A stretch of DNA of 64,000 bases from Yponomeuta sedellus (GCA_934045075.1 OW203736.1:4136591-4200590); one strand, 5' to 3'. Numbered from the stretch's first letter, positions 19,385 through 30,240 are shown. Made by a program: numbers and translations. Notes: generated by a model from the sequence alone, not told the origin.

Positions 19385-19484
19385 GCCTGCATGTACCGTC
19401 AAATGAGTACAGTTAAATGTCATTTTAATGCATGTTGTGCCTTTAGCTCATGTCATTTCTAATTAAATTAAATGACAAGAAACA

Positions 19485-20196
19485 TTGCCCATTGGCTCAA
19501 TTGGTAGAGCGCTGGTACGGATAGCCAGAGGTTGCGGGTTCGAATCCCGGCATGGGTGAAATTTTCAGCCTCTAAATAGGTTTTTAAATTTGTTCCTTAG
19601 CACGGGTTAGTGCATTAAAAATAAAAATAGTGTAATCATGTGGTTACAGTGATATCGTTCCGATGTTAAACCTAACTGCAAAGTAGGTAGTCGGGGCTGT
19701 AAGTAATGCAATTTGCTTAAGTCAGATGTCGCTGCCTGTACGTAATACAGAGAATATTGTAAAGAGGTTCGAAATTTCACTGATGACGTGAGTCGCCCAT
19801 TGGCTCAATTGGTAGAGCGCTGGTACGGATAGCCAGAGGTTGCGGGTTCGAATCCCGGCATGGGTGAAATTTTTAGCCTCTAAATAGGTTTTTAAATTTG
19901 TTCCTTAGCACGGGTTAGTGCATTAAAAATAGTGTAATCATGTGGGTACAGTGATATCGTTCCGATGTTAAACCTAACTGCAAAGTAGGTAGTCGGGGCT
20001 GTAAGTAATGCAATTTGCTTAAGTCAGATGTCGCTGCCTGTACGTAATACAGAGAATATTGTAAAGAGGTTCGAAATTTCACTGATGTCGTGAGTCGCCC
20101 ATTGGCTCAATTGGTAGAGCGCTGGTACGGATAGCCAGAGGTTGCGGGTTCGAATCCCGGCATGGGTGAAATTTTTAGCCTCTAAATAGGTTTTTA
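19485..20196 (+). mobile_element. tSINE-A head-to-tail trimer in one TSD
   Basis: Three tRNA modules in direct tandem: A boxes at 19493-19504, 19801-19812 and 20103-20114, B boxes at 19537-19547, 19845-19855 and 20147-20157, period 302-308. Units join as ...AAATAGTGTAATCATGTGG without a poly-A or TSD. The array starts at the tRNA 5' end and stops at the third unit's GGTTTTTA. GACAAGAAACA lies at 19474-19484 and 20197-20207. Short frames over it are not genes. Confidence 0.92.
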
Positions 20197-20226
20197 GACA
20201 AGAAACAATACACAATAATAATTATA

Positions 20227-20740
20227 GTATTTTCTAAGGTTAACACGAGCAGTAGACATAATTAAAACTGTTTTTTTACGGATTTATGCTCGTCTATTAC
20301 ATTTTTACAATTTTCCGACGTTTCGGTACTTTTTCAGGTGCCGTGGTCCCGGATGACTGAGGTGACAGGCGTCTTTTAGAAAGCATTAACGGTTAGTTTA
20401 CTACCCTCGGCAAAAATTACAAAAGTTAATTATGAAGTTACGTTCCAAAATAGGCAAACCAATTATTTTTTATATAAAGTCAGCAATATTGATTATTAGT
20501 AATTGAAGTAAAATTAAATTTATAAACTAATTACATGAACTTAAAAATACTGATAATAATTGAAATAATTTTTTTTTTTACTCTACAGTCACACTTATAG
20601 CAAGGGGGTCTCATGCACTTAAGCACTGGTTCCCATGCTACCGGTATATTCCAACCACGATCTCTATTAAAATTTGGATGCCGGCGGATCTCTATTGCCT
20701 CGCGTATCATTCTAGGTAAAAAACGGTTTTCCGTAGTATA
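20227..20740 (-). mobile_element. Penelope-like element, 3' part
   Basis: On the minus strand, a coding C-terminus (20585-20740) is followed by an untranslated region with the hairpin GGCAC/GTACC and GAAAC (complement at 20320-20342), then the terminal block shared with 287-446. The 5' part is truncated near 20740. PLEs use a reverse transcriptase joined to a GIY-YIG endonuclease, and some carry hammerhead motifs in their terminal repeats (family knowledge). Confidence 0.75.
20585..20740 (-). pseudogene. PLE GIY-YIG domain C-terminus
   Basis: About 50 codons: TTENRFLPRMIREAIEIR, then HPNFNRDRGW and VAWEPVLK. The REAIEI...NFNRD pattern is the conserved end of the GIY-YIG endonuclease domain in Penelope-like ORFs. 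No reverse transcriptase part remains in the window, so it is inactive. Confidence 0.75.
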
Positions 20741-20744
20741 ATAA

Positions 20745-21345
20745 TAATTATATTTTTATATTCAATTTAATGTACTCCAAAATTAAATTGAATCAATTAT
20801 AATAAAATCAATTATATGAATTATAGTGAATAGATATATTTTAATGACTATAATTGATTGTTATTTATTTAGGATTACTTATTTAAGATGTTCAATGAGC
20901 TTTAAGATCACTTAATTTATAATTTAATTGGATATTTTAAAGTTATTTTGTATTGAAATTGATTATAAGAAACACATTCGAAATGTAATGCTTTGTCACC
21001 ATATAGTAGTAGAATAAAGGCTTTTTCATCCCACCATCTCGGAAAGAGTATTTTTAATCTTTAATATCTGAGTGGAAAAGTCGTTTTTATTCTCTAGAGG
21101 ATAAAGTAAATTGAATTTAGAACATCGTGTGCACTAAGTTGGTGAATTAAAAAAAATTTTACACTCAATTTAAATAACTGTAGCAACGTTACTTTAAAAT
21201 TTTATTAATTAAACCTTAGTATTATTTTGTTATAATTTAAAGATTATTCTGTAATAATTACCTATCATAATGTAGTAATTAATACCTGAACTGAAATAAA
21301 AGTGTACCTATCTTGTGATTGTAAACGTTTTTTTTTTGCATTTAA
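20745..21345. other. Very AT-rich unassigned DNA
   Basis: AATT/ATTA-rich, with self-complementary runs such as AATTAAATTGAATCAATTAT. No coding or repeat family could be named. Confidence 0.35.
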
Positions 21346-21510
21346 TCATTTCCTCGCTGAGGTGGAATGAAAAGTTACGTGTTGCACTCGAGTGCAAAGA
21401 TTTTTCACCTCGTGCTCTTTTGATTCCCTCGCTAACGCTCAGGATTCTGATTTTGAATCACTCGCTGCGCTCGTGATTCAATTTTAGAATCCTTCGCTTG
21501 CTCGGTCATC
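21345..21510 (+). repeat. GATTCT/GCGCTC clustered repeat
   Basis: GTGTTGCACTCGAGTGCAAA, then CGCTCAGGATTCTGATTTTG and CACTCGCTGCGCTCGTGATT. It shares blocks with 8520-8700. Confidence 0.6.
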
Positions 21511-22234
21511 AAAATTGAACACGCGGTTAAAAAGCAACTTTGCACTCTTGTATAACAAATAAATATTCTACTTTTATTATTTTAATTATGTGCCTTTAGC
21601 TAAAGGTACTGTAACGATGCTTCTTTATAGTAGCTGGCTGGCGTAGCCGTCAAGGCAGAGTTTAAATTATTTGAAGAATATCGCTGCGTTTTGTTTGTGT
21701 AGGTGTCAGTCGTGTTGGGACTCCCAGCCAGGCTAGGTTTTGGTGATAAAAAAGATATTAAAAAGAATGTATTATGGTTTCCAATTCAGCGTTTTAATAA
21801 GTACAGCGCTACATTTGGTGGAGGCGCCGGCTTTTTCCACTACTGAAAAAAGTTGTTGGCTACAGTACTAACATAGATAATTTTGAGTCTACTAACTGAA
21901 CTGAGTGTTACATGCTTGCGATAAATAAATATTGTTATTATTATTAAAATAATTTATCAAGACAAGATATTTTTATGCGATACCAAGAAGCACTGGCTGA
22001 GAAAACAGTTCAAAGGAAACTCTTCTAGGTTTCTAAACAAACACTTTTCAAATAATGACTTTGTTTGTACAACGCGAGGATGAAAAATATTCTTGACGGA
22101 TGTCTGACTGAGTGAATTTTTCTATTTCAACATTTCACTGGAGAAAAATGGCGTTTGTCAGAAGTATCTAGATTCTTATTTACATTTGCCTTGAACCTCC
22201 GAAAAAAGTGCAACTTGGCTGTTATGTTATATGT
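21511..22234. other. Unassigned DNA
   Basis: Includes AGTAGCTGGCTGGCGTAGCC (21630) and TATTAAAACGCTGAATTGG on the minus strand near 21790. No family was assigned. Confidence 0.3.
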
Positions 22235-22568
22235 TATCAACCCTTGTATGTCCCCACTGCTGGGGCACATGACTCTTCCTGCATAGCAGGAAGGTTAGGC
22301 CATACTCCACCACGAGGGCCGAGTCCGGGTTGGTGGAGGATTGTAAGACAGTGGCGGACCTTACTGCCAGAAGTTATCGAGCCGCCCATAAGGCCTCTGA
22401 CATGGCTTAACGACTGCCATTGCAAGCATTAGGAAGCGCTCGGAAAAATGCCACCGGCGGTAGTCACGGGACGGTCAACCATCCTGCACCTGACCGCGCC
22501 TGTTGTTGCTTAACTCAAGTGATTGATCCCAATCACTCGGTTCGGGTAAGATAGAAGGCCACGAGCGC
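22235..22568 (-). mobile_element. 5S-SINE with snap-back 5' end
   Basis: Complete from tail to head apart from a deletion near 22425. At the 5' boundary CGGGTAAGATAGAA (22543-22556) replaces part of the usual head and is the exact reverse complement of the flanking TTCTATCTTACCCG (22569-22582), a 14-bp perfect hairpin around GGCCACGAGCGC. Confidence 0.88.
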
Positions 22569-22619
22569 TTCTATCTTACCCGTTTCTAACGTAGCTGGAA
22601 ACTAGGTAATATAATTTTT

Positions 22620-22820
22620 ATTTTATGTAGCCTAAAGTCCCACGTCACTGTCCAATAAACAATTTTTACTTTTACTTTTTACTCTACTTTACTGCAGGGC
22701 ATAGGCCTTCTCTCAGCGAGAGAGAGAGAGAGTGTAGGCTTAATTACCACGCGTGCACCTCAAACACTGAGATTTTCTCACGATATTTTCCTTCACGGTT
22801 TGCGAGTGATATTGCTTGCG
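22620..22820 (-). mobile_element. D-SINE with insert
   Basis: Tail and core on the minus strand. A ~45-bp insertion (CAATAAACAATTTTTACTTT...) splits the CCCAC/TGCAGGGC tail near 22647-22695. A (GA)n expansion follows. Confidence 0.65.
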
Positions 22821-22824
22821 AAAT

Positions 22825-23332
22825 ATTTCCTTTAACACAAGTGTTCGCCTCTTCAAGATGTCCTAAAGACAAAAGATTGAGAACAGTTTAAGCCGAACCG
22901 AATGTGAGCTAATTTAAGCCCGCCTGCTTTTTAACACTGAACAGTCTACTGTTTGTTATTTTCTTAAGTGCTTCCATTCAGTCTTTCCGCGGCATTTATT
23001 GTATGTCTATCTGTACTGCCCACTACTTACTAGACTGTTCACGTAAAGCTCTTAAAACCTTCACCGTAGAGTCGAAATTCGCTGGACATGTTCAGGTGGG
23101 GGCGAAAAGGATAGTTCATTACAAAGACTTGAGTGTTTAGATTAAAATGTGGGCAGCTCTAAACAAATCCAACTATTATTCCGAATCCTATTTCCGTACT
23201 CTTTATTTTAGTTGGTTTGGAAAATAAATAAAGAGTTTGACCGTTTGCCCGTTCGAGGTTAATATCTTCTTAGCCACGTGGTTTTCAAAGCGAGGAGTGA
23301 CTTATAAAAGATAATAGTAACCACATAAGATA
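22825..23332. other. Unassigned DNA
   Basis: No repeats recognised. GGACATGTTCAGGTGGGGGC near 23084 stands out only by composition. Confidence 0.3.
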
Positions 23333-23394
23333 ACATAACCTCACGCCTGTACCCTGGAGGCGTAGGCAGAGACCGGGGACTGCCACTTGCCATG
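23333..23394 (-). mobile_element. LINE-beta 3' terminus
   Basis: The complement of CTCACGCCTGTACCCTGGAG and GACTGCCACTTGCCA marks the last ~60 bp of LINE-beta. Confidence 0.7.
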
Positions 23395-23405
23395 AATAGT
23401 ATTAT

Positions 23406-23800
23406 GATATCAACTCTTTGTTTGTCCCCACTGCGGTGAGGTCTCTTCCTGCATCGCAGGAAGGTTAGGCTACACTCCACCACGGGGGCCAAGTCCGGGT
23501 TGGTGGAGGATCGTAAGACAGTAGCGGGCCTTACTGTCAGAAGTTATCAAGCCGCCTATAAGGCCTCTGACATGGCTTAACGACTGCCATTACATGACAA
23601 CCGGCACCAACTGCTTAACGTGCCTTGCGAAGCACGGAAGCGCTAGGAGAAACGGCACTAGCGCTACCGCTAGTGCCGTTTTTCCGAGCGCTTCCGTGAC
23701 TACTCACGGGACGGTCACCCATCCTGCACCTGACGGCGCCTGTTGTTGCTTAAGGCAAGTGATTGATTCCATTCACTCGGTTCGGCTAGGCCACGAGCGC
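23406..23800 (-). mobile_element. 5S-SINE with internal palindrome
   Basis: Full layout on the minus strand, but the head/body junction is turned into a hairpin: 23636-23663 and 23668-23695 pair over 28 bp with two mismatches and a 4-base loop. The CGCTTCCGTG motif therefore occurs in both orientations. Confidence 0.88.
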
Positions 23801-24383
23801 GATGAATTGTATACTTACGTATTTATTTGAGTGCCGCGTGAAATGCCTAACTTATCCTTTTAAAATTCGAACTGCAAAGTGGCGGCCATATTGAAAAGTT
23901 TCCAAATGGCGGGTGTCGCTATTAAAAGACCCCTTTCTTCCGTTATCCAGACGGATTATAAAATCCCGACTCCATTATTATTTTCTTTTGAAAGATCGTC
24001 TTTTAAAAGAGAACTTTATTACTAGTCCGATCAGGAATTTCAATATCACATCCTGAATTTCGGCCTTTGATGTTGCACTCTGCAGTTCTTCGAGCCATTA
24101 CGGGCTTTAGTTTGAGAGATTTAGGGACGGTTTTTGATTGAGAAGTTTTCGGTGTTTACGACGTTAGAGATTGTTCAGGTGTCTGACGGATTTTAAATTC
24201 GGCCATTGTATCTGTTCTTTTAATTCGTTTCGGAAATGGCAAATGCACATTGAGAAAGCTGAGTGAATGTAGGAAACTGGTTCTAAATTAAACTCAACTG
24301 ATATGCGAACGTGATTAAGTGTCTTATAAAATACAGGTCCGTTTTACAGTCTTACAATAGCTTTAATAAGAATTAAAAAACAT
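23801..24383. other. Unassigned DNA
   Basis: Mixed composition around GGCGGCCATATTGAAAAGTT (23881). No element was recognised. Confidence 0.3.
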
Positions 24384-24474
24384 TCGTTGTCGTTGTTTCT
24401 GGTTCCCACGACACAGGGTATCCTAGTGTGGGGCCAGAAGCAATGTATGTGCCTGTATGTAAATGTTATGTTAT
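24384..24474 (+). mobile_element. E-SINE 3' end
   Basis: CGTTGTTTCTGGTTCCCACG through GTGTGGGGCCAGAAGCAATG to GTATGTAAATGTTATG. The tRNA head is lost. Confidence 0.8.
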
Positions 24475-24545
24475 GTCATACAAAAAGGTTTCCTCTTTGC
24501 TAAATGTTCTTTTAATAAAAAAAAGAGTTTATTATTAACAGTAGC

Positions 24546-24782
24546 TTATATACATACATACACAACCTCTCGCCTGTATCCCAGAGGGGTAGGCAGAGAC
24601 CAGGGACTGTCACGATCCTGACAGATCACGTTGGCTACATCGACGGTAATAAGTCGTTGCACGCATGACGGTTCCGGGTACTTTTTAATCTTGTTTGGTC
24701 GAAGAATGTCCGCGTCGGACGTCCCTTGACGGCCTTTCCACCCACATTCGCAATATATTTGTTTCGTCAATATTTCTGTCAA
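24546..24782 (-). pseudogene. LINE-beta C-terminal coding remnant
   Basis: A 78-codon open frame includes LTKQIYCECGWKGRQG and CVQRLITVDVANVICQDRD. These match the tail of endonuclease-RT LINE proteins (...LTKQIY.A.V.GK.GRGRPR...C...RCM.VDEA..IC.DR..W). The C-terminus is shifted relative to the 7.2-kb copy. No catalytic residues are present. Confidence 0.65.
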
Positions 24783-24983
24783 TCTTTCAAAGCTCTCTAT
24801 CGGTGTTCATGTATGTATGTATAGCTGTTTCTTTACACCGTAATAAGTTCTAATTGACTTCCTCGTTGGCTGTTCGGTTTTGGTAGGATCCTTATGTAAT
24901 TTTTTAATATTCTGTTTCAAATTAATTATTTATTTATTGATTCTTTTATTGCACTTAAATTTTAAAAATAAAATTGTACAATG

Positions 24984-25045
24984 CGGCTGACTTCATGACA
25001 TACGCATTTTCTGCCAGTCAACTGGAGGAGGCAGGAGGTAGACGA
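24984..25045 (-). mobile_element. LINE-delta 3' end
   Basis: Complement of CAGTTGACTGGCAGAAAATGCGTATG, with GCCGCATTGTACAATTTTAT and a reversed AATAAA at 24945-24955. It resembles 28.44 and 35.69 kb. Confidence 0.5.
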
Positions 25046-25049
25046 AAAA

Positions 25050-25928
25050 GTTGGTAATTACCTACTATTTGAATTACACTTCATTTAATTCATTTCAAAT
25101 ATTAAATTGTCATTAGTCTCAATCTAGTGTAGTTACATATTCTGATTCTACAATTGTTTACAGCTGGCTGACATTACTCGCCACTTGAAGATGGCAGCAA
25201 CTGTTATAATAACTCCTCAATCTTACTTAAAAAAAGTTTTATCAAAACTCTTTCGTTAATTAAAATACACGGCGAACCTATCAATTCCAAACTCATTACA
25301 GGGATTAAAAACAAAATCAAACAGAATGGACGAACAGTAGCGGCCAGTGACAAAGCTGTTCGAAATTCAAATCCGCCCATCGCCATTGTACGCGCGCGGT
25401 ACAGAGGGTAGTATCGAAATGTATTGTGTTTGTCAACCAGACCGGAGTGGGGTATTCGCGGCATTACTGCAGGTAGGGACAGCATAACTATTTTAATTTC
25501 GACTGCAGCAACACTGTTTGTGTGTTAATGTTAATTTACTTGAAAATAAGTATTAAAGTTGAAACTTATTATTTATCATTTAGTTGTACTTCGTATAGGG
25601 CTAACGAGATCTGTGTAGGTAATATGTCCATGAATATATATTTATTTATTATTAGTAGTAAGCTGACCTGTGTACAAACCCCCTTTTTGTGCAAAAAAGA
25701 ATTTTTAATTTTTTTTTTCATTGAATTGATATTCGTAAAATTATTGTAGTACCTAACTGGTATCTGCATCAATTTTAAATTAAAATAATTTATTTGCTAA
25801 TAAATGTCATGAAAATAATATTACTAATATTAACATTAATAATATTATTAATTGCAATACAACCATATCTAAGGTAATTCTTTTTGAATACGACAATGAA
25901 CAAAAATACCATGATGAAGTTTGAGGAC
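25050..25928. other. AT-rich unassigned DNA
   Basis: Frames of 67-93 codons on both strands overlap one another and lack domains. TAATATTA-type runs lie at 25796-25862. Confidence 0.3.
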
Positions 25929-25929
25929 G

Positions 25930-26030
25930 TATAGATAGATAGATAGAGAACACTTTATTGCACAACCAGAACAATAATACAACCATGATTCTTAAATCTA
26001 AGTAATGTTATACAATTGGCGGTATAGGTA
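25930..26030 (-). mobile_element. LINE 3' end with GATA tail
   Basis: (ATAG)n followed on the plus strand by AGAACACTTTATTGCACAAC and later ACAATTGGCGGTATAGG. Reversed, this is a LINE end with AATAAAG and TATC repeats. Confidence 0.6.
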
Positions 26031-26189
26031 CTTTTAAGGACTGTAAAAGAATAAAATAAATAAAAATGTCCGTTGTTTCATTTCCTAGTGCCTGTGGTTC
26101 TCACATTTGTCAAAAGTAATCATAAAAAATGGAAAGCTTGTATTTGAAAGTCAGCGAAACAATCTTACGTAAATTCAAATTGTAATTTT

Positions 26190-26293
26190 AGTTTTTGTAG
26201 ACTATAAAAGTCCCACTGCAGGGCACGGGGCTTCTCTGAGAGAGAGAGAGAGAGAGAGATAGTATGGGCTTGATTACCACGCGTGACCACCAC
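26190..26293 (-). mobile_element. D-SINE tail with (GA)n expansion
   Basis: Complement of TATAAAAGTCCCACTGCAGG with an expanded GAGAGA tract at about 26238-26258, ending at CCACGCGTGACC. Confidence 0.65.
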
Positions 26294-26364
26294 AGAAACA
26301 CTATACAGGGTTATTAAAAAAAGCGCAATTTCGTCTTCAGTTATGTATGACAACAAATGTTGTA

Positions 26365-26587
26365 GTCTGTCAGATTTTAGATTATACCTCGGGCTCTAAA
26401 GTAGGCTTTGGTTTTCACCAATTTTCGCTAGTTTCCTTACTGATGATCGAGTTCTGATTTTGAAATTAAGTGTCATATTAGTTTGGATTTCGGAATGATG
26501 TGTTAAATTTGTTCCAATATTTCTATTACACAAATATATCCGATTCTACCGGATAGTAGCCGAGGTATATTCTAAAAGCTAACAGAC
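26365..26587 (-). mobile_element. MITE-J with TA duplication
   Basis: Opposite orientation to the 9.47- and 12.40-kb copies. TA at 26363-26364 and 26588-26589 lies just outside GTCTGTCAGATTTTAGATTA and TTCTAAAAGCTAACAGAC, which supports a Tc1/mariner-type target site. Confidence 0.8.
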
Positions 26588-27026
26588 TATACTAGAAAAA
26601 GCCAAGATCACTAAACAAAAAAAATAATGTAAAATAATATTTGATATGTTTGCCAATTAAAAAAATTAAAAAAAAAAATGTTTGCCAACGCTACCTGTTT
26701 AACTTTGCATACCACACGGTCCATTGGCCAAGTGGCCATTCAGTTTCTGATCCTACACGTGGCACTGTTGCTCGTCTATTGATAGTTGTCCAGTCGAAGC
26801 CTTTTATTTGCGAAATAGACAACTGTTTTGAAACATTGTTGGCTTATGCAAATGGGGAATCGAGCTTACAATACAATCACTTTTCCAGCCTCCTATTCAT
26901 TATTTTTATTTTGATAGGAAAACTTACAGCTATGAACAAAATTTGAGATCCAATAACAAGTTTTCACTTATATGTCTGCTGTATTGGGTGATCGATTTAG
27001 ACGTTTCCAAAGTATCCAAGTTATCG

Positions 27027-27230
27027 GATAAGCTTAGTCTTGTGCCTGCCTTGTTGGTCCAGTGGTATCGAGGTGGATATTAACAAGCGGAGATCATGGA
27101 TTCATCTCCATCTGGGCGCCGCCATATTTCCATTTTTTCATTTTTGACCATGGCTATATAATTATTATTCCATGTTTAAATATTAATATACCGCTTGACC
27201 AACAAGGCGGGCAGACTGACCAAGCTTATC
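27027..27230. mobile_element. tRNA-like foldback, 39-bp arms
   Basis: GATAAGCTTAGTC...GCCTTGTTGGTCCAGTGG (27027-27065) pairs with 27191-27230. The left arm continues into a tRNA-like module (GGTCCAGTGG and GATTCATCTCC). No other copy of this family was found. Confidence 0.6.
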
Positions 27231-27234
27231 ATAT

Positions 27235-27980
27235 TCGTTTCTTAACCCGATACATACCGCCAGTAACCAAATTATCAAGTTACGCAATTACAGTTAGGTT
27301 GCTAATAATGTCTTAGAACTAAACAAACAATTTTATTACTAACGCCGAATGTGTATAAATTAGTAATACATTCGTCCCGTCATCGCTTCGTTAGTCTCAT
27401 TAGTATTTTATTGCTGGACAATCTCAGTATCTCCTGTCATTTTCGACAGCCATACATTTTCATAAATTTCATCGTTCATGAAACCCTAAGCTATAAACAG
27501 ACGCAATCCACAAATCACGCATACATGCGTGCATACATCGGATACCTATAGATATCCGATAACAAAGTTTTCGAACAAACATTTTTCTTGCGCCGACAGT
27601 TTATTTTTCTTTTTTCGCACCAGCCAGCGTTCGCTTTCAAATCACATCTTATCTTGCCGCCAACTTTTGACACGTTAAAATGAACGCAGCGAAATTTTCG
27701 CGCGCTTAATATTGTGCGCGTGCAGAGATAGGTTACATTCGGTGTGAAAAAAAAGGAAAGATAGCCATAGACAAATCGAGCAGAGATGACTGGCCGTTTT
27801 CACTAATGACGCAAACTTCCGGGGGGACAAAACGCTTGTTGAAAAGAGAAAAAAGTGGAGGCCTACTCTGGGTTCATGGAGCGGTTTTTGCGATTCAATT
27901 TACTGTGTGAATTACGGGCCTTCGTAGGAACTAGAAAAAATCTTTAAAAAAAATTGGTAAAAATGCAAAAGGTTGTAAAG
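27235..27980. other. Unassigned DNA
   Basis: Has TTTTCGCGCGCTTAATATTG around 27695 and a purine-rich stretch at 27745-27860. Reading frames are short. Confidence 0.3.
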
Positions 27981-27982
27981 GT

Positions 27983-28108
27983 TGTTGGCACGGATAGCCA
28001 GAGGTCGCGGGTTCGAACCCCGGCATGGGTGGAATTTTTAGCCTCTAAATAGGTTTTTTAAAATTGTCCTTAGCACGGGTTATTGCATTAAAAATAAAAA
28101 TAGTATAT
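27983..28108 (+). mobile_element. tSINE-A, 5'-truncated
   Basis: Begins within the anticodon-arm region (GGCACGGATAGCCAGAGGTC), keeps the B box (GGTTCGAACCC) and the long tail to ATAGTATA. No clear TSD was seen. Confidence 0.85.
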
Positions 28109-28439
28109 TCATCTGTTTGTAACCATTTTTATTTAATAAAGAACTTTTTACTTTTTTTATCGAAATTCCTATTAACACTATAAAAGTTGACGTGAGTCGA
28201 CTGCACCTTTGCACGTTGAGAGTAGGGGCCTTGATCTTTTGTGGTTGCATCCCGCGGTGATTTGACAGGCCACGGCTTTGTTCGTTTTTCTCCTTGTTAG
28301 AGGGGGTGGGCGATGTTGGTTTAATTGGTATTAATGATGGGGTAACTACCCAGTTGCTCTACTAGTCCACACTTTTCAGTTCCTTTTCTTCAGAATGTTT
28401 AAAGTGTTTTTTGTCATAGGGAATCATCAATTGCAGTTC

Positions 28440-28645
28440 AATGAAATAAGAAGACTGCGGTTGACTGGTAGAAAATGCTAATGGCATTAAGTTAACATAC
28501 ATAACATTTACATACAAGCACATACATTGCTTCTGGCCCCACACTAGGATACCCTGTGTCGTGGGAACCAGAAACAACGAAGACACAAACATTGTATTCG
28601 CCGCATTGTACGATTTTATGGTGCAATAAAGGATTAACAATAATA
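28440..28645 (+). mobile_element. LINE-delta 3' end split by E-SINE
   Basis: GGTTGACTGGTAGAAAATGC and GGCATTAAGT precede the insert. GCCGCATTGTACGATTTTAT and GTGCAATAAAGG follow it. These parts are continuous in other copies. Confidence 0.55.
28490..28600 (-). mobile_element. E-SINE 3' end inside LINE-delta
   Basis: Complement of CATTGCTTCTGGCCCCACAC and CCTGTGTCGTGGGAACCAGA. It is truncated before the tRNA head. Confidence 0.8.
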
Positions 28646-28823
28646 AGACATCTAAAAGAAAGTCTAAGAAATAGCCCTTGGTTTGAATCCAGAAAGAACA
28701 CCTTCATTTAACAAAGAAAGAATACTTGGAATAGAATTGGAATGGAATTTTTTATTCAACTTATTTATAACTTAGAAATAATATTTGGATTAAACCCAGA
28801 AAAAGACATTTAGATTTATCCCA

Positions 28824-29073
28824 TAGTCGTCGTCAGGCTATACTAGTCCACTGCTGGACATAGCCCTCCCCTAAAGAGCGCCACGTTGTGCTGTCATAGG
28901 GGGTAATGCCCATAATCCCCACGCTGGGCATGCGGGTTGGGGATCGCAGTTCGGTGGAATTGTACTGCAGGGGGCGCTGCTGCCCACCCCCCGGTTTGTG
29001 TCCCTTAGTCGACTTCTACGACACCCGCGGGAAGAATTGGGATGGTGCTATTCTCTAGGCCGACACCACACAG
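28824..29073 (-). mobile_element. C-SINE, near full length, (GAC)n tail
   Basis: On the minus strand it runs from GTGGTGTCGGCCTAGAGAAT to CCTGACGACGACT. It carries ACAGCACAACGTGGCGCTCT, the GAC-subtype diagnostic. Confidence 0.9.
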
Positions 29074-29398
29074 CAAATATCCCATAACTTTTGCATAATT
29101 CATAATTACGAAACAGATAAAATTGTGTAATATCGGCTTTTCCTCAGAATTTTCCGTGAGTCATTGGTACCTACTTCTCTTTTTAAAGCAATTTATGGTT
29201 ATGAAATACCTATATTAAAACGATATCATGTTCGTGTGGGTTATTCCATTTTTGCAAAAGTTGAGTTTGCTAAATTTTTGTCCTTTTCTATTTCACTAAA
29301 AGAACGAATACAAAATACTGTTTGCATGTTCTAGAACTACTTCCTATCTATCTTTCTTCTAATAAACTGTTTCATCAACTGCTACTCCCCAATTATCG

Positions 29399-29739
29399 TT
29401 GTCAACCCTTGTATGTCCGCACTGCTGGGGCATGGGTCTCTTCCTGCATCGCAGGAAGGTTAGGCCATTCTTCACCACGGGGGCCAAGTCCGGGTTGGTG
29501 GAGGATTGTAAGACAGTGGCGGACCTTACTGTCAGAAGTTATCAAGCCGCCCATAAGGCCTCTGACATGGCTTAACGACTGCCATTATATGACAGCCGGC
29601 ACCAACGGCTAAGCACGGAAGCGCTCGGAAAAATGCCACTAGCGGTAGTCACGGGACGCTCACCCATCCTGTACCTGCGCCTGTTGTTGCTTAACCAAGT
29701 TATTGATTCCAATCACTCGGTTCGCCTAGGCCACGAGCG
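29399..29739 (-). mobile_element. 5S-SINE, near full length
   Basis: Complete layout with a small deletion after the CAGCCGGCACCAACGGCTAA segment. The head reads CCTGTTGTTGCTTAACC on the plus strand. Confidence 0.9.
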
Positions 29740-30055
29740 TTTCCCCAATTAATCTAAGTAAAATCCTTAGACCAACGGGAACATCATTGCAACTGTTTTC
29801 ACTATGATCTCTCACCCGTTAAGATGGACAGATAGAACGTCCTCATAATCCTATCAGACACCCACCTCTGTCACGCAAAAACGCCTTCTGATCCCGCGTC
29901 CCTTTCTCTCCAAAAACAAAAGCGGTTCACGTCGCTTATTAGGGGGTCGTGTTAACACCAGAGTGCAGAATGAAGATGCAGAAGGCTCGATCAGCTTTCA
30001 TTGACTGGTTTGACATTAGGAGACAACCCGAAATTGTTGGATTTAGTTATATACT

Positions 30056-30240
30056 TATTAAAAGGGTCTATTTGCGATAATTTATTGGGTATAACGTTTG
30101 CTTTAATTCCCGACGTTTCGGCAGGGTTGTAGTTGATAGGGTCGCCGGTAGACTGAAGTGGACTGAAGTCAATTATTGTAGGTAGACTGGCTAGTCTACC
30201 CTCAAGACACGATAATCGCAATTAGACCCGTTTAATATAT
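30056..30240 (-). mobile_element. Foldback with CGAAACGTCGGGAA motif, copy 2
   Basis: Relative of 2070-2214 with ends TATTAAAAGGGTC and GACCCGTTTAATATA. The minus-strand centre is CCTGCCGAAACGTCGGGAAT (complement of GAAAC at 30115-30119). It has an extra ACTGAAGTGGACTGAAGT duplication. Confidence 0.6.

Noticed and set aside
19485..19560. True tRNA gene
   Set aside because: A and B boxes are perfect and the cloverleaf is nearly foldable. But the module recurs more than 15 times with SINE flanks and TSDs, and the anticodon loop lacks a normal U33.
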